Shown piece by piece: positions 35,368 through 43,900 of a stretch of DNA of 64,000 bases. The position numbers and the translations under genes are program-made. The first letter of the stretch is position 1; each line of letters starts with the position of its first letter. Source of the stretch: SCN-69-37 sp044507065 (GTDB taxonomy: Bacteria; Acidobacteriota; Vicinamibacteria; Vicinamibacterales; SCN-69-37); NCBI GenBank assembly GCA_044507065.1, contig JBIQJY010000005.1, positions 1-64,000 on the forward strand, in the 5' to 3' direction. Under the pieces are notes generated by a model, which saw nothing but the letters and a program-made list of their open reading frames with translations, did no database searches and was not told the DNA's origin.

Positions 35368-36396
35368 CTATTGTCCTACAGGCCGGTAGATCTGGTCGAA
35401 GACGCCGCCGTCGGCAAAGTGCGTCTGCTGCGCGTTCTGCCAGCCCCCGAATACGTCATCGATCGTGATGAGGGCCACGTCCGAGAACGTGTCGGCGAAC
35501 TCCGCCAGGATCTCCGGGTCGCGCGGCCGATAGTGGTGGCGCGCCGCGATCCGCTGCCCCTCGGGGGTATAGAGATACTCCAGGTAGGCCTCGGCGAGCA
35601 CGCGGGACCCACGGCGATCGACGACGCTATCGATGATGGTCACGGGCGGTTCGGCCAGGATGCTCACCGACGGCACGACGATTTCCACCTCGCCCTTCGA
35701 CTCGGCAAGCGCCAGGTAGGCCTCGTTCTCCCACGACAGCAGGACGTCGCCGATGCCGCGCTGCACGAAGGTGGTCGTCGCGCCGCGGGCGCCCGAGTCG
35801 AGCACCTGCACGTTACGGTAGAGCTGCCCCACGAATTCGCGCGCGGAGGCGTCCGACCCGCCGGGCAGGCCGAGCGCGTAGGCCCAGGCCGCCAGGTAGT
35901 TCCAGCGCGCGCCGCCCGACGTCTTCGGGTTCGGCGTCACGACGCCAATACCCGGCTTCACCAGGTCGCTCCAGTCCGAGATGCCCTTCGGGTTGCCCTT
36001 GCGCACGAGAAAGACAATGGTCGACGTGTAGGGCGAGCTGTTGTGGGGCAGGCGCGCCTGCCACTGCGGATCGATGAGGCCGGATCCGGCAATCGCGTCG
36101 ATGTCATAGGCCAGCGCGAGCGTGACCACGTCGGCCCCCAGCCCGTCGATGACCGCGCGGGCCTGCGCCCCGGCGCCGCCGTGCGACTGCCGGACCGAGA
36201 TGTCCTGCCCGGTGCGCTGCTTCCAGCTGGCGGCAAACGCTTCGTTGAACTCGACGTAGAACTCGCGCGTCGGATCGTAGGACGCGTTGAGCAGGGTGCT
36301 GGCGCCAGCCGTGCCATCGCCCGCCGGGCCGCCGCAGCCGGCCGCGAGGGCGGCCACCGCGAGAAGAAGAAGGATGTGGATGCGCTTCACGAACAT
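35368..36396 (-). CDS. sbp: Sulfate-binding lipoprotein (Sbp/CysP family)
   Basis: The protein of 342 residues has a lipoprotein signal (LAVAALAAGCGG). Sulfate-binding protein landmarks are LNASYDPTREFYVEFNEAF, VRQSHGGAGAQARAVIDGL, YTSTIVFLVRKGNPKGI and PNPKTSGGARWNYLAAWAY. It captures periplasmic sulfate (or thiosulfate) for the CysTWA importer. It is the first structural gene after a leader of about 245 bases that holds the Cys-rich peptide. GGGAG (36403-36399) is its Shine-Dalgarno and a hairpin abuts it. Confidence 0.95.
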   Translation of the reverse strand: MFVKRIHILLLLAVAALAAGCGGPAGDGTAGASTLLNASYDPTREFYVEFNEAFAASWKQRTGQDISVRQSHGGAGAQARAVIDGLGADVVTLALAYDIDAIAGSGLIDPQWQARLPHNSSPYTSTIVFLVRKGNPKGISDWSDLVKPGIGVVTPNPKTSGGARWNYLAAWAYALGLPGGSDASAREFVGQLYRNVQVLDSGARGATTTFVQRGIGDVLLSWENEAYLALAESKGEVEIVVPSVSILAEPPVTIIDSVVDRRGSRVLAEAYLEYLYTPEGQRIAARHHYRPRDPEILAEFADTFSDVALITIDDVFGGWQNAQQTHFADGGVFDQIYRPVGQ

Positions 36397-36398
36397 GT

Positions 36399-36467
36399 CT
36401 CCCAGGCCCGTCCCGGCCTCTCAACCGCGGTTGCCCGTCGGTGCCTCCACACCGCCCCGGCGGGGCG
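36399..36467 (-). promoter_or_regulatory. Leader hairpins before the sulfate-binding gene
   Basis: A stem AGGCC/GGCCT with a 6-base loop (36404-36419) ends at the GGGAG ribosome-binding site (36403-36399). A second stem CGCCCC/GGGGCG with a 3-base loop lies at 36453-36467. A palindrome AACCGCGGTT lies between them. The layout (Cys-rich ORF, GC hairpin, hairpin touching the Shine-Dalgarno) is the same as in the TonB receptor leader. The stems are short, so folding must be tested. Confidence 0.4.
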
Positions 36468-36580
36468 CGTCAGGATGGAGGCAGAATCAGCCGGCGGCCA
36501 GGGGCACGAGGCAAACGAGCGTGAGACTGTCAGGGGGAAGAAGCGCCAGTTCTGTCGTGTTGTCCGGCCGTCGACTGCGA

Positions 36581-36640
36581 TCACGCGCGCCGCGGGGCGG
36601 CGCACGTACAGCACGGACAACAACATGACAGGGACGTCAT
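36581..36640 (-). CDS. Cys-rich leader peptide of the sulfate transporter operon
   Basis: The 19-residue frame reads MTSLSCCCPCCTCAAPRRA, with six Cys in eight positions, starting at ATG 36640 and ending at TGA 36581. No Shine-Dalgarno precedes it; instead a -35/-10 promoter places +1 at about 36641, so it is probably translated from a leaderless message. The sulfate-uptake context and the matching N-terminus of the leader at 24705 support a role in sensing Cys-tRNA supply. Ribosome stalling when cysteine is scarce would raise expression of sbp-cysTWA. This mechanism is inferred by analogy with poly-Cys upstream frames in mycobacteria. Confidence 0.72.
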   Translation of the reverse strand: MTSLSCCCPCCTCAAPRRA

Positions 36641-36648
36641 CAGAGGAA

Positions 36649-36677
36649 TTGGTACACGGCGCCCGGAATCGTGTCAA
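36649..36677 (-). promoter_or_regulatory. Sigma-70-type promoter of the sulfate operon
   Basis: A perfect -35 TTGACA (36677-36672), a 17-bp spacer and TACCAA (36654-36649) predict a start at 36642-36640, at or next to the ATG of the Cys-rich leader ORF. The perfect -35 and optimal spacing are unusual for this GC-rich DNA. Confidence 0.65.
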
Positions 36678-36692
36678 TCGGCCGCTCGGCCG

Positions 36693-37082
36693 CTACTCCA
36701 CGGGCGGGGTTGGCGCCGGGGGTGTCTCCTGCACGACGATGACCGCTTCGCCTGGGCGGATCATGCCGAGCTGGCGACGGGCCGCCTCCTCGATGGCCGA
36801 GGCATCGCTCTCGAGGCGTTCGCGTTCGCGCTGCAGCCGCTGATTCTCGACGCGCAGGCTGGCCACCGCGCGCATCAGCGCGGCTTCTTCCCGTCGCGCC
36901 TGGACCGTCGCCATGTAGCCGTTCTCGCCCACGAGCGAGTTGACCAGCAGGATGCCCACCCCCGCCAGCAGGATCCAGGTGATCGTACGCTGACGGCGCG
37001 CCCGCGCGTCGGGATCGCCGATACGCTGGCGGATGCGTCCTGACGCGGCGCGGTTCACCGGTGGGCGCGGATCGTCTGCCAT
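36693..37082 (-). CDS. ftsB: FtsB/DivIC-like septum formation initiator
   Basis: This 129-residue protein has a basic cytoplasmic N-terminus, one membrane helix (TITWILLAGVGILLVNSLV), a coiled coil (about 65-110, ALMRAVASLRVENQRLQRERERLE) and the short C-terminal motif EAARRQLGMIRPGEAVI typical of FtsB/DivIC. It would help build the divisome with FtsL and FtsQ. The ATG at 37082 follows a promoter by only four bases, so the message is probably leaderless. Confidence 0.85.
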   Translation of the reverse strand: MADDPRPPVNRAASGRIRQRIGDPDARARRQRTITWILLAGVGILLVNSLVGENGYMATVQARREEAALMRAVASLRVENQRLQRERERLESDASAIEEAARRQLGMIRPGEAVIVVQETPPAPTPPVE

Positions 37083-37092
37083 GAGCGTGTCT

Positions 37093-37121
37093 GTTGTATC
37101 AGGTTCGTTTCGCACGTACAA
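37093..37121 (-). promoter_or_regulatory. Promoter of ftsB
   Basis: TTGTAC (37121-37116), a 17-bp spacer and TACAAC (37098-37093) predict +1 near 37086, four bases before the ATG. It lies in the 54-bp divergent gap with cutA. Confidence 0.5.
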
Positions 37122-37136
37122 GGAGAAAATGGACCG

Positions 37137-37469
37137 ATGAGTGATGTTGTTCTCGCATTGAGCACGCTGCCCGCCGATTTCGACAGCACGACGCTCGCCC
37201 AGGACCTGGTGGGCGCCGGTCTTGCCGCCTGCGTGACGATCCTTCCCGCGGTGCGTTCGGTCTACACCTGGAACGGCCTGCCGCAGGTCAGCAACGAGCA
37301 GCAGCTGCTCATCAAGACCACGACCGAGCGCGTCGATGCGTTGTGGGAGGTCCTGCAGAGCCGCCACCCGTATGACATGCCCGAGTTCGTCGTCGTTCCT
37401 GTTATCGACGGGAGCGAGGATTATCTGCACTGGATCGACGACAGCGTCGGCCCGCACAACGAGTCGTGA
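37137..37469 (+). CDS. cutA: CutA1 divalent-cation tolerance protein
   Basis: The 110-residue protein shows the CutA1 pattern LAACVTILPAVRSVYTWNG, EQQLLIKTTTERVDALWEVLQSRHPYDMPEFVVVPV and YLHWIDDSV. CutA1 forms stable trimers; its link to copper tolerance is disputed. AAGGAG lies about ten bases before the ATG at 37137, so this gene, unlike ftsB opposite, has a normal ribosome-binding site. Confidence 0.93.
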   Translation: MSDVVLALSTLPADFDSTTLAQDLVGAGLAACVTILPAVRSVYTWNGLPQVSNEQQLLIKTTTERVDALWEVLQSRHPYDMPEFVVVPVIDGSEDYLHWIDDSVGPHNES

Positions 37470-37502
37470 GCGCGGACCGTCTGGTATGATCGCCGCGCTC
37501 GC

Positions 37503-39617
37503 GTGACGACGATTCAGCCAGGATCGCGGAGCCAATCGGCACCCGACCTGCCGCGTCCGACCACTGGCGACGCGACGGCAGGACCCGCGTCGCCTCCGCT
37601 CGAGTTCGGCGCCGCGCTCTGGCGTACCCTGCCCGGGCGCGTTGTCGTCGTGGCCTCGGCGATCCTGCTGCTCCTGCTCGGCGCCGGCCGCCTGTTCGAT
37701 CTGCCCCTTGCGCTCGATGCGCTCCGCCGTCTGGCCTGGATCTCCTGGCTCGTGGCCGGGGCCTGGCTGCTCGTCGTGGCAATCTCGCGCAATCGCCGCG
37801 CCTTCCTGTGGCGGGTGCGCCGCAAGCTGCTGCTGTCCTACGTCTTCCTCGGTGCGGTTCCCGTCGTCCTCATGGCGGCCTTCGTGCTGGCGGCCGGCGT
37901 GCTGCTCTACGTGACCGTGGCCGCCTACGTGTTCCGCGACAGCTACGGCGATGCGATGCGCATCGTGCAGGACATCACCGAGGCGTCGGCCGTCGAGATC
38001 GGGCGCACCCCGACGCTGGCCGCCTCGGGACTCGAGCGTCGGTACGAGAACCTCGGGCCGCGTTATCCCAGCCTGTCACTCGGGCTCATGTCGCTGCGAT
38101 CGCCGGCCGCACCGACGCTCGCCGCCGGTGCCTGGTCACACGCGCCGCCGCCGGCCGTCGTGCCGGCCTGGCTGCCACGCGACCGGGTGTTCCTCGGTAC
38201 GGTCGTCACCCTGGTCGATGGCGCCCCCATGCTCGTGGTGCGCGCCACCGTGCCGTCGGCCGACGGATCGCGCCTGGCGATCACCGATCTGCCGGTCGAC
38301 GCCCGCTTCGCGGCGTCCGTCCACGAGAGCACCGGCATCACGCTCGACGCGGTGACCGTGGCCGGCTGTGGCCTCGACGGATCGACGACGCCGGACGCCA
38401 AGGCTGCCGTCGAGGGACGCTGGTCGATGTTCAGCGAAACGATGGCGGTGATCGAGTGCGTCGACTGGGCCACGGGCCAGACCGGACGCGTCACGGTTGC
38501 CATCAAGGCGCCGCTCGGCGACCTCTACGAGCGGCTGGCCGAGGTCAATTCGGCCCAGCTGAGCTCGACGGTGACCAACTGGGCATCGGTGCTGCTGCAG
38601 CTGCTCTGGGTCCTGGGCATCCTCTTCCTCATCATCCAGGGGTCGGCCATCGTCATGGGCGCGCTGCTGGCCAAGTCGATCACCTCGGCCGTCCACGAAC
38701 TGTTCGCGGGCACCGAGCGGATCCGCCAGGGCGATTTCGCGCACCGCATCCGCATCGAGTCGCGCGACCAGCTCGGTGAGCTGGCCGGCTCGTTCAATCG
38801 CATGAGCGGCAGCATCGAGCGGCTGCTGCTCGTGCAGCGCGAGAAACAGCGGCTCGACGAGGAACTCCGCATCGCGCGCGCGATCCAGAAGTCGCTGCTG
38901 CCCGTGCAGCCGCCGCGCATTCCCGGGATCGATGTGGCCGACCTGTGCGAGCCGGCGCGCGAAGTCGGGGGCGACTACTACGACTTCTTCGAGCTCGGCC
39001 CCCGACAGCTCGGCGTGCTGGTGGCCGATGTTTCGGGGAAGGGCACCTCGGCGGCGCTCTACATGGCCGAGCTCAAGGGCATCATGCTGGCCCTCAGCCG
39101 CCAGGAGCGGTCGCCGCGGGCCGTGCTGATGAGCGTCAATCACCTGCTGGCCGATCATCTCGACAACCGCAGCTTCATCACGATGACCTATGCGGTCGTC
39201 GATCTCGATCGACGGACCCTGACCATGGCGCGCGCCGGCCACACGCCGCTCCTGCACGTGTCGGACACGTCCAGTTCGCTCATCGTGCCCGAGGGGATGG
39301 TGCTGGGCCTGCGACTGCCCAACGCCGGCCGGATGTTCGATGCCGTGCTCGAGGAGCACGAGGTGTCCATCGCCGCCGGCGATGTCATCGTGCTCTACAC
39401 TGATGGCGTTACCGAGGCGATGGACGTGGACGGCGAGTTGTTCGGCGACGACGGCCTGATGCGCGTGGTGGCCGGGCAGCGCGAACTCGGGGCCGCCGGC
39501 ATCCGCGAGCGCGTCGTCCGCGACGTGCGCGCCTTCGTTGGCGAGGCCGAGACACACGACGACATGACCATGGTGATCCTGAAGATCGCCGACGACTCCG
39601 GCGGGACCTGCCCATGA
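37503..39617 (+). CDS. Membrane PP2C-type (SpoIIE) phosphatase with HAMP domain
   Basis: The protein has about 704 residues. Two or three N-terminal helices (about 40-155) precede an extracytoplasmic sensor region (155-345), followed by another helix (VLLQLLWVLGILFLIIQGSAIVMG). A HAMP domain (about 385-440, ELFAGTERIRQGDFAHRI) and a SpoIIE phosphatase domain (about 455-695) complete it. The phosphatase metal motifs are REVGGDYYDFFEL, VLVADVSGKGTSAALYMA and VLYTDGVTEAMD. It likely dephosphorylates an anti-sigma antagonist in a partner-switching cascade in response to an envelope signal. It overlaps the RNase III gene by 4 bp. Confidence 0.9.
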   Translation: MTTIQPGSRSQSAPDLPRPTTGDATAGPASPPLEFGAALWRTLPGRVVVVASAILLLLLGAGRLFDLPLALDALRRLAWISWLVAGAWLLVVAISRNRRAFLWRVRRKLLLSYVFLGAVPVVLMAAFVLAAGVLLYVTVAAYVFRDSYGDAMRIVQDITEASAVEIGRTPTLAASGLERRYENLGPRYPSLSLGLMSLRSPAAPTLAAGAWSHAPPPAVVPAWLPRDRVFLGTVVTLVDGAPMLVVRATVPSADGSRLAITDLPVDARFAASVHESTGITLDAVTVAGCGLDGSTTPDAKAAVEGRWSMFSETMAVIECVDWATGQTGRVTVAIKAPLGDLYERLAEVNSAQLSSTVTNWASVLLQLLWVLGILFLIIQGSAIVMGALLAKSITSAVHELFAGTERIRQGDFAHRIRIESRDQLGELAGSFNRMSGSIERLLLVQREKQRLDEELRIARAIQKSLLPVQPPRIPGIDVADLCEPAREVGGDYYDFFELGPRQLGVLVADVSGKGTSAALYMAELKGIMLALSRQERSPRAVLMSVNHLLADHLDNRSFITMTYAVVDLDRRTLTMARAGHTPLLHVSDTSSSLIVPEGMVLGLRLPNAGRMFDAVLEEHEVSIAAGDVIVLYTDGVTEAMDVDGELFGDDGLMRVVAGQRELGAAGIRERVVRDVRAFVGEAETHDDMTMVILKIADDSGGTCP

Positions 39618-40576
39618 GTGATCCGGACACCCAATCTCCGGTCGAAGTCTTCCGATCGCATTCGTCGATCGAAGTGGAGGTGGTGCGCGGCCTGCTGAGC
39701 GCGCACCGGATTGATTCGGCCACCTCGTCGGCCGTCTCGCCGAGCGCGTTTCCCATCCCGTTCGGCTACCCGGAATTCCGCGTCAGCGTGCCGCCCCAGG
39801 CGGCCGCGCGCGCCCGCGAACTGATCGCCGGCCACCTCGACGAGGCCGCCGCGGTCGAGGTACGGCGGCTGACCGATACGCTCGGTCCCCTCGAGGAGGC
39901 GATCGGCTACGAGTTTCGGGACCTCGGCCTGCTCGAACACGCGCTCACGCACCGATCGCGCGCGCACGAGGATGCCTCGGGCGGCGTCATCGACAACGAG
40001 TCGCTCGAGTTTCTCGGCGATGCCGTGCTCGGGTTCGTCGTGGCGGACATGCTCTTCACGCGGTTTCCGACCCACAGCGAGGGCTACAAGTCGAAGGTGA
40101 AGGCCGGCATCGTCTCGTCCGCCTCGCTCGCGCGGCTGGCCGAGGCCATCCATCTCGGCCGCTACCTGCTGCTGGGCCGGGGCGAGGAGAAGACGGGCGG
40201 TCGCACCAAGCACGCGATTCTCGCGGATTGCTTCGAGGCGGTCATTGCCGCCGTGTACCTCGATGGGGGCATCGAGGCCGCCCGCGAGTTCATCGTGTCG
40301 CGGATGGAGCCGCTCATCGTGCAGGCCGGCGAACAGGCGGCCGACGCATCCTTTACCGCCGACTGGAAATCCGCGCTCCAGGAGTGGCTGCAGGCGAGCG
40401 GTCGCGGCTTGCCCGCGTATCGGCTGGCATCGGCCGAGGGCCCCGATCACCGCAAGCGCTTCGCCATCGAACTGGTCGTGGGTGGGGAAGTCATTGCGAC
40501 GGGTGAGGGGCGCGCGAAGAAGGAAGCCGAGCAACTCGCCGCGCGCGACGCACTGCTGAAGCTCCGCACGCCGTAA
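39614..40576 (+). CDS. rnc: Ribonuclease III with an N-terminal DUF2007-like extension
   Basis: The 320-residue protein has a catalytic RNase III domain (about 88-240) with the signature NESLEFLGDAVLG and KHAILADCFEAVIAAVYLD. A double-stranded-RNA-binding domain follows (about 245-318, ALQEWLQASGRGLPAYRL, AKKEAEQLAARDALL). Residues 9-75 (VEVFRSHSSIEVEVVRGLLSA, PFGYPEFRVSVPPQAAARARELIAGHL) resemble the DUF2007 putative signal-transducing domain, normally a separate protein. The fusion makes it about 90 residues longer than usual RNase III. It is translationally coupled to the SpoIIE phosphatase gene. Confidence 0.92.
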   Translation: MSDPDTQSPVEVFRSHSSIEVEVVRGLLSAHRIDSATSSAVSPSAFPIPFGYPEFRVSVPPQAAARARELIAGHLDEAAAVEVRRLTDTLGPLEEAIGYEFRDLGLLEHALTHRSRAHEDASGGVIDNESLEFLGDAVLGFVVADMLFTRFPTHSEGYKSKVKAGIVSSASLARLAEAIHLGRYLLLGRGEEKTGGRTKHAILADCFEAVIAAVYLDGGIEAAREFIVSRMEPLIVQAGEQAADASFTADWKSALQEWLQASGRGLPAYRLASAEGPDHRKRFAIELVVGGEVIATGEGRAKKEAEQLAARDALLKLRTP

Positions 40577-40589
40577 CGCCATCGAGCCG

Positions 40590-40612
40590 CCGGCCGGCGC
40601 TGCGGCGGCCGG
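40590..40612. terminator. Candidate hairpin between convergent rnc and ATPase genes
   Basis: A 7-bp stem CCGGCCG/CGGCCGG with a 9-base loop occupies the 46-bp convergent gap. An alternative GCCGCC/GGCGGC pairing also exists. No T-run follows. Confidence 0.4.
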
Positions 40613-40622
40613 TCCAAACCAC

Positions 40623-41792
40623 TCAGTCGATTTCGATGATGCCCGAGCGCGACGCCGCATCGGTGGCGGACTGTCGCGCCACGGCGGGCTCCGGAGCGGC
40701 GGCGGGCGGCGGCGTTGACGATGGCGGCGGTGAGGCCGGCAGCAGACGCGCGCGGGCGTAGGCCCCCACCTCGCGCACCACCTCGTCGTCGGTGGGCGGC
40801 ACGGGCCGGCCGTACAGCCGCACGTACAGTCGCAGCAGCGGATCGATGAACGCGTATCGCTTGCCGCGCATCGCCACGAGATCCACGTCCTCGAGCCAGG
40901 AGAGGTAGTCCTTCGTCGACCCGGGCGTGCGCGAGAGCCGCTGCGAGATCTCGGTGAGGTTGAGCGGCTCGGTCTCGGCGAGCACGCCGAGAATGGCCTT
41001 GAGCGCGCCGTAGCCGCGCGCGCGGTGCAGGCGCAGTTCGTAGGATTCGCGGCAGCGCGCGGTGAGTGGGCCGTCCGGGGCGATGGCTGCGGCCAGCGCC
41101 GCAACCGGGTCGGTGGCCGGGCCCATCGTGCTCATCCCGGCCAGCAGGATGTGCGCGGCTGCCGGCAGGCCGCCGGCCAGGGTCGTGACGGCCGGCGCGA
41201 TGTCGTCGGCCCAGTCGCGGCGGCCGCCGATGAACAGGTGCGCGAGCGACTGCACGTCGGCCGCCTCGAGCGGCGGCATGTGGACGACCTCGAAGCGTGC
41301 CGGCGCGTCGCGCAGCAGCCGGTGTACGCGTGCGGTGAATCGGGAGGCCAGTACGAAGCGCGTCGGGCTCGCGGCCAGCCGGGCCACCAGGTCGCGCTGC
41401 ACGTGACGCAGGCCGGGGAAACTCTCGAACGTGCGGACGTCGAGGAATTCGTCGAGCAGGAAGGTGGCCGTTCCGCCGGCGGCATCCGCGCCGTCGAAGA
41501 AATCGAGCAGCGCGTCGAAGGCCGCGCGCGTGCCGCCCGGAGCCTCCGGGCGCGTGGCGGGCGCGAGTCGGCTCGCCGCGACGATCGACGCCAGGCAGCG
41601 TTCGGGCGTCGTGGCCGCCGCCGCGATGTCGAGGTACTGACTTCGGTCCGTGCCAATCGCCTGCACCAGCCGCAGCAGCAGCGACGTCCGGCCGCTGCCG
41701 CATCCACCCAGCAGAACGGGGATGCGCCCCGCGTCGAGCGAGGAGATGACTCTGCGTTCCAGTGAAGGGCGTTCGACGATCACGAGTGTCAA
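40623..41792 (-). CDS. AAA/STAND-type ATPase with winged-helix region
   Basis: This protein of 389 residues has a P-loop GGCGSGRTSLLLRLVQAI, a Walker B-like strand TATFLLDEFLDV, a sensor-like RFVLASRFTARVHR and a helical lid. A winged-helix segment follows (about 270-330, GALKAILGVLAETEPLNLTEISQRL, DYLSWLEDVDLVAM), then a Pro/Ala-rich tail. It resembles the archaeal-ATPase/Orc1-like family; its role is unknown. The predicted TTG start at 41792 is uncertain; a GTG nine bases further in is an alternative. A good promoter precedes it. Confidence 0.75.
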   Translation of the reverse strand: MTLVIVERPSLERRVISSLDAGRIPVLLGGCGSGRTSLLLRLVQAIGTDRSQYLDIAAAATTPERCLASIVAASRLAPATRPEAPGGTRAAFDALLDFFDGADAAGGTATFLLDEFLDVRTFESFPGLRHVQRDLVARLAASPTRFVLASRFTARVHRLLRDAPARFEVVHMPPLEAADVQSLAHLFIGGRRDWADDIAPAVTTLAGGLPAAAHILLAGMSTMGPATDPVAALAAAIAPDGPLTARCRESYELRLHRARGYGALKAILGVLAETEPLNLTEISQRLSRTPGSTKDYLSWLEDVDLVAMRGKRYAFIDPLLRLYVRLYGRPVPPTDDEVVREVGAYARARLLPASPPPSSTPPPAAAPEPAVARQSATDAASRSGIIEID

Positions 41793-41852
41793 CCCGTTTG
41801 GTGTAGCAATCCAGAGTGAGGTGATGGCACGCCGGCTCCGCGTGAGAACGCC

Positions 41853-41881
41853 ACTCTAAAGAACGGTCCGCGGAGTGTCAA
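41853..41881 (-). promoter_or_regulatory. Promoter of the ATPase gene
   Basis: TTGACA (41881-41876), a 17-bp spacer and TAGAGT (41858-41853) give a near-ideal sigma-70 element. The predicted start near 41846 leaves about 54 bases before the coding region. Confidence 0.6.
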
Positions 41882-41964
41882 TCACGACGTCAGGGCGGGC
41901 AACGACTTTTTGGCGCGCGTGTCAACAGCGTTCTTGTCGCCTGGCGGGGTATCATGCTTCCCGC

Positions 41965-43263
41965 ATGAATCTTTGTGTACTTGGCGCTCAGTGGGGTGAC
42001 GAAGGCAAGGGCAAGATCGTCGATCTGCTCACCCCGAATTTTTCTGTCGTCGCACGGTATCAGGGGGGGCACAACGCCGGACACACGGTGTACGTCGAGG
42101 GACGCAAGTTCGTCCTGCACCTGATCCCGTCCGGCATCCTGCACGATGGCGTCATCTGCGTCATCGGCAGCGGCGTGGTCATCGACCTGTCGGCGCTGTT
42201 TGCCGAGATCGACATGCTCGCCGGCATGGGCATCGACGTCCGCGGGCGCCTGCTCGTGAGCGACAAGGCGCACCTGATCCTGCCGTATCACCGCGAGATG
42301 GACGTGTTGTCGGAGGCGCGGCGCGGCGAGCGCCGGATTGGCACGACCTCGCGTGGCATCGGTCCGGCCTACGAGGACAAGATCGCGCGGCGCGGCGTCC
42401 GCGTGGGCGACCTGGCCGACCGGTCCGACGACGGACCGCTCGCCAGCGCGGTTCGCGAGAACGTGGCGGCACGCAACCGCCTGATTGCCGACTCGCACAT
42501 GAATGCCGACGAGGTGCTGGCCGAGCTTGCGGCGTTCTGGCCGCGGCTCGAACCGCTCGTGACCGACGCGTCGCTCTACGTGCACCGCGCGATGCGCGGC
42601 GGCAAGCGCGTGATGTTCGAGGGCGCGCAGGGCACGCTGCTCGACATCGATCACGGCACCTATCCATTCGTCACGTCGTCGAGCGCCACGGCCGGCGGCG
42701 CAGCCACCGGCATTGGCGTGGGGCCGAAGGCCATCGAGGCCGTCCTCGGCGTCGCCAAGGCCTACACCACGCGTGTGGGCGGCGGCCCGCTGCCGACCGA
42801 GCTGTTCGATGCCATTGGCGAGCGGTTGCGCGACACCGGACAGGAATACGGGGCGTCGACGGGGCGGCCGCGCCGCTGCGGCTGGTTCGACGCGGTGGCC
42901 GTCCGCTACGCCGCGCGCATCAACGGGCTTGACGCCCTCGCGATCACGAAGCTCGACGTCCTCGACGGTCTCGACACCGTGGAAATCTGTACCGGATATC
43001 GATGCGGCACCGACGTGTTGACCGAGATGCCGGGCGAGACGGCGCAGCTGGCGCGGTGCGAGCCCGTCTACGAGTCGATGCCGGGATGGCAGGCGCCCAC
43101 GGCCGGCGTGACCGAGTATGCGAAGCTGCCGCCCGAGGCGCGCGCCTACGTCGAGCGGCTCGAGGAGATTTGCGAGGTGCCGGCCGCCATCGTGTCGACC
43201 GGTTCGGACCGATCGCACACGATCATCCGCCGCGACACGGTCGCCGCAAGCTGGTTCAAGTAG
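41965..43263 (+). CDS. purA: Adenylosuccinate synthetase
   Basis: The 432-residue protein starts MNLCVLGAQWGDEGKGKIVD, the conserved PurA GTP-binding start, with QGGHNAGHT and IGTTSRGIGPAYEDK following, and GAQGTLLDIDHGTYPFVTSS and TRVGGGPLPTE further on. It joins IMP and aspartate using GTP in AMP synthesis. The ATG at 41965 is firm. TATCAT ends nine bases before the ATG, so the message probably has only a few bases of leader. Confidence 0.98.
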   Translation: MNLCVLGAQWGDEGKGKIVDLLTPNFSVVARYQGGHNAGHTVYVEGRKFVLHLIPSGILHDGVICVIGSGVVIDLSALFAEIDMLAGMGIDVRGRLLVSDKAHLILPYHREMDVLSEARRGERRIGTTSRGIGPAYEDKIARRGVRVGDLADRSDDGPLASAVRENVAARNRLIADSHMNADEVLAELAAFWPRLEPLVTDASLYVHRAMRGGKRVMFEGAQGTLLDIDHGTYPFVTSSSATAGGAATGIGVGPKAIEAVLGVAKAYTTRVGGGPLPTELFDAIGERLRDTGQEYGASTGRPRRCGWFDAVAVRYAARINGLDALAITKLDVLDGLDTVEICTGYRCGTDVLTEMPGETAQLARCEPVYESMPGWQAPTAGVTEYAKLPPEARAYVERLEEICEVPAAIVSTGSDRSHTIIRRDTVAASWFK

Positions 43264-43296
43264 ACGCCGCGTTCCGGCTGCGCCCTGGAGACAGCA

Positions 43297-43345
43297 ACGC
43301 CGGGCGTCGGACTGTCGGAGTAACCCGGCAGCCGGCGTCCGGCGT
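43297..43345. terminator. Long inverted repeat between convergent purA and bacilliredoxin genes
   Basis: A 14-pair stem (ACGCCGGGCGTCGG with CCGGCGTCCGGCGT, two G-T pairs on one strand) and a 21-base loop fill the convergent gap. It can fold on both strands and is the best terminator candidate here. Confidence 0.55.
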
Positions 43346-43365
43346 GGTGATTTGAGCGATCGCCG

Positions 43366-43800
43366 TCAGTTCTTGGCGGCTTCGGGCGTGCAGTACTTGT
43401 CGAACGCGAGCGTCAGCAGGTCGGCAATGCCTTCGGCCGACCGCGACTCGATGTCGCGCCGCTCGACCATGTAGACGACCTTGCCGTCGCGCAGCAGCGC
43501 CACCGATGGAGACGACGGCGGAAACCCGGCGAAGTGCTCGCGCGCGCGCGCCGTGGCCTCGATATCGGCGCCGGCAAACACCGTGGCGACCGTGTCGGGA
43601 CGCGTCTGGTGCTGCAGCGCCAGGGCGATTCCCGGGCGTGCCTTACCTGCCGCGCACCCGCACACCGAGTTGACCACCATCATCGTCACGCCGGGCGACT
43701 TGACCACTTCATCGACATCGGCCGCCGAGCGACACTCGCGGGCGCCGAGTTCGACAAGTTCCTGACGCATCGGGGCGACGAGATATTCGGGATACGGCAT
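43366..43800 (-). CDS. Bacilliredoxin, BrxA/BrxB family
   Basis: The 144-residue protein begins MPYPEYLVAPMRQELVELG and has the CGC active site in VVNSVCGCAAG with PGIALAL following, diagnostic of the BrxA/BrxB (UPF0403) family. These proteins remove low-molecular-weight thiols from S-thiolated proteins. GGAGG lies nine bases before the ATG at 43800. A TATAAT (43875-43870, minus strand) upstream is the likely -10. In a non-bacillithiol organism the thiol partner is unknown. Confidence 0.9.
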   Translation of the reverse strand: MPYPEYLVAPMRQELVELGARECRSAADVDEVVKSPGVTMMVVNSVCGCAAGKARPGIALALQHQTRPDTVATVFAGADIEATARAREHFAGFPPSSPSVALLRDGKVVYMVERRDIESRSAEGIADLLTLAFDKYCTPEAAKN

Positions 43801-43900
43801 CGAAACAACCTCCAGTGAACGGACCATGCGCACGCGACGGGCCGCACGGCTCCGACGCGCACTCGTTCGATTATACGGGTCCGGCTGCCTGGCTGCCCGG

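Noticed and set aside
36387..36677. A 96-codon frame on the minus strand covering the sulfate leader
   Set aside because: It has no Shine-Dalgarno or family match and is in a different frame; the Cys-rich ORF fits the promoter and the second leader much better.
34483..36843. A 786-codon plus-strand frame over the sulfate operon
   Set aside because: The composition is that of GC-skew noise; it contradicts cysT, sbp and the Cys-leader frame on the other strand.
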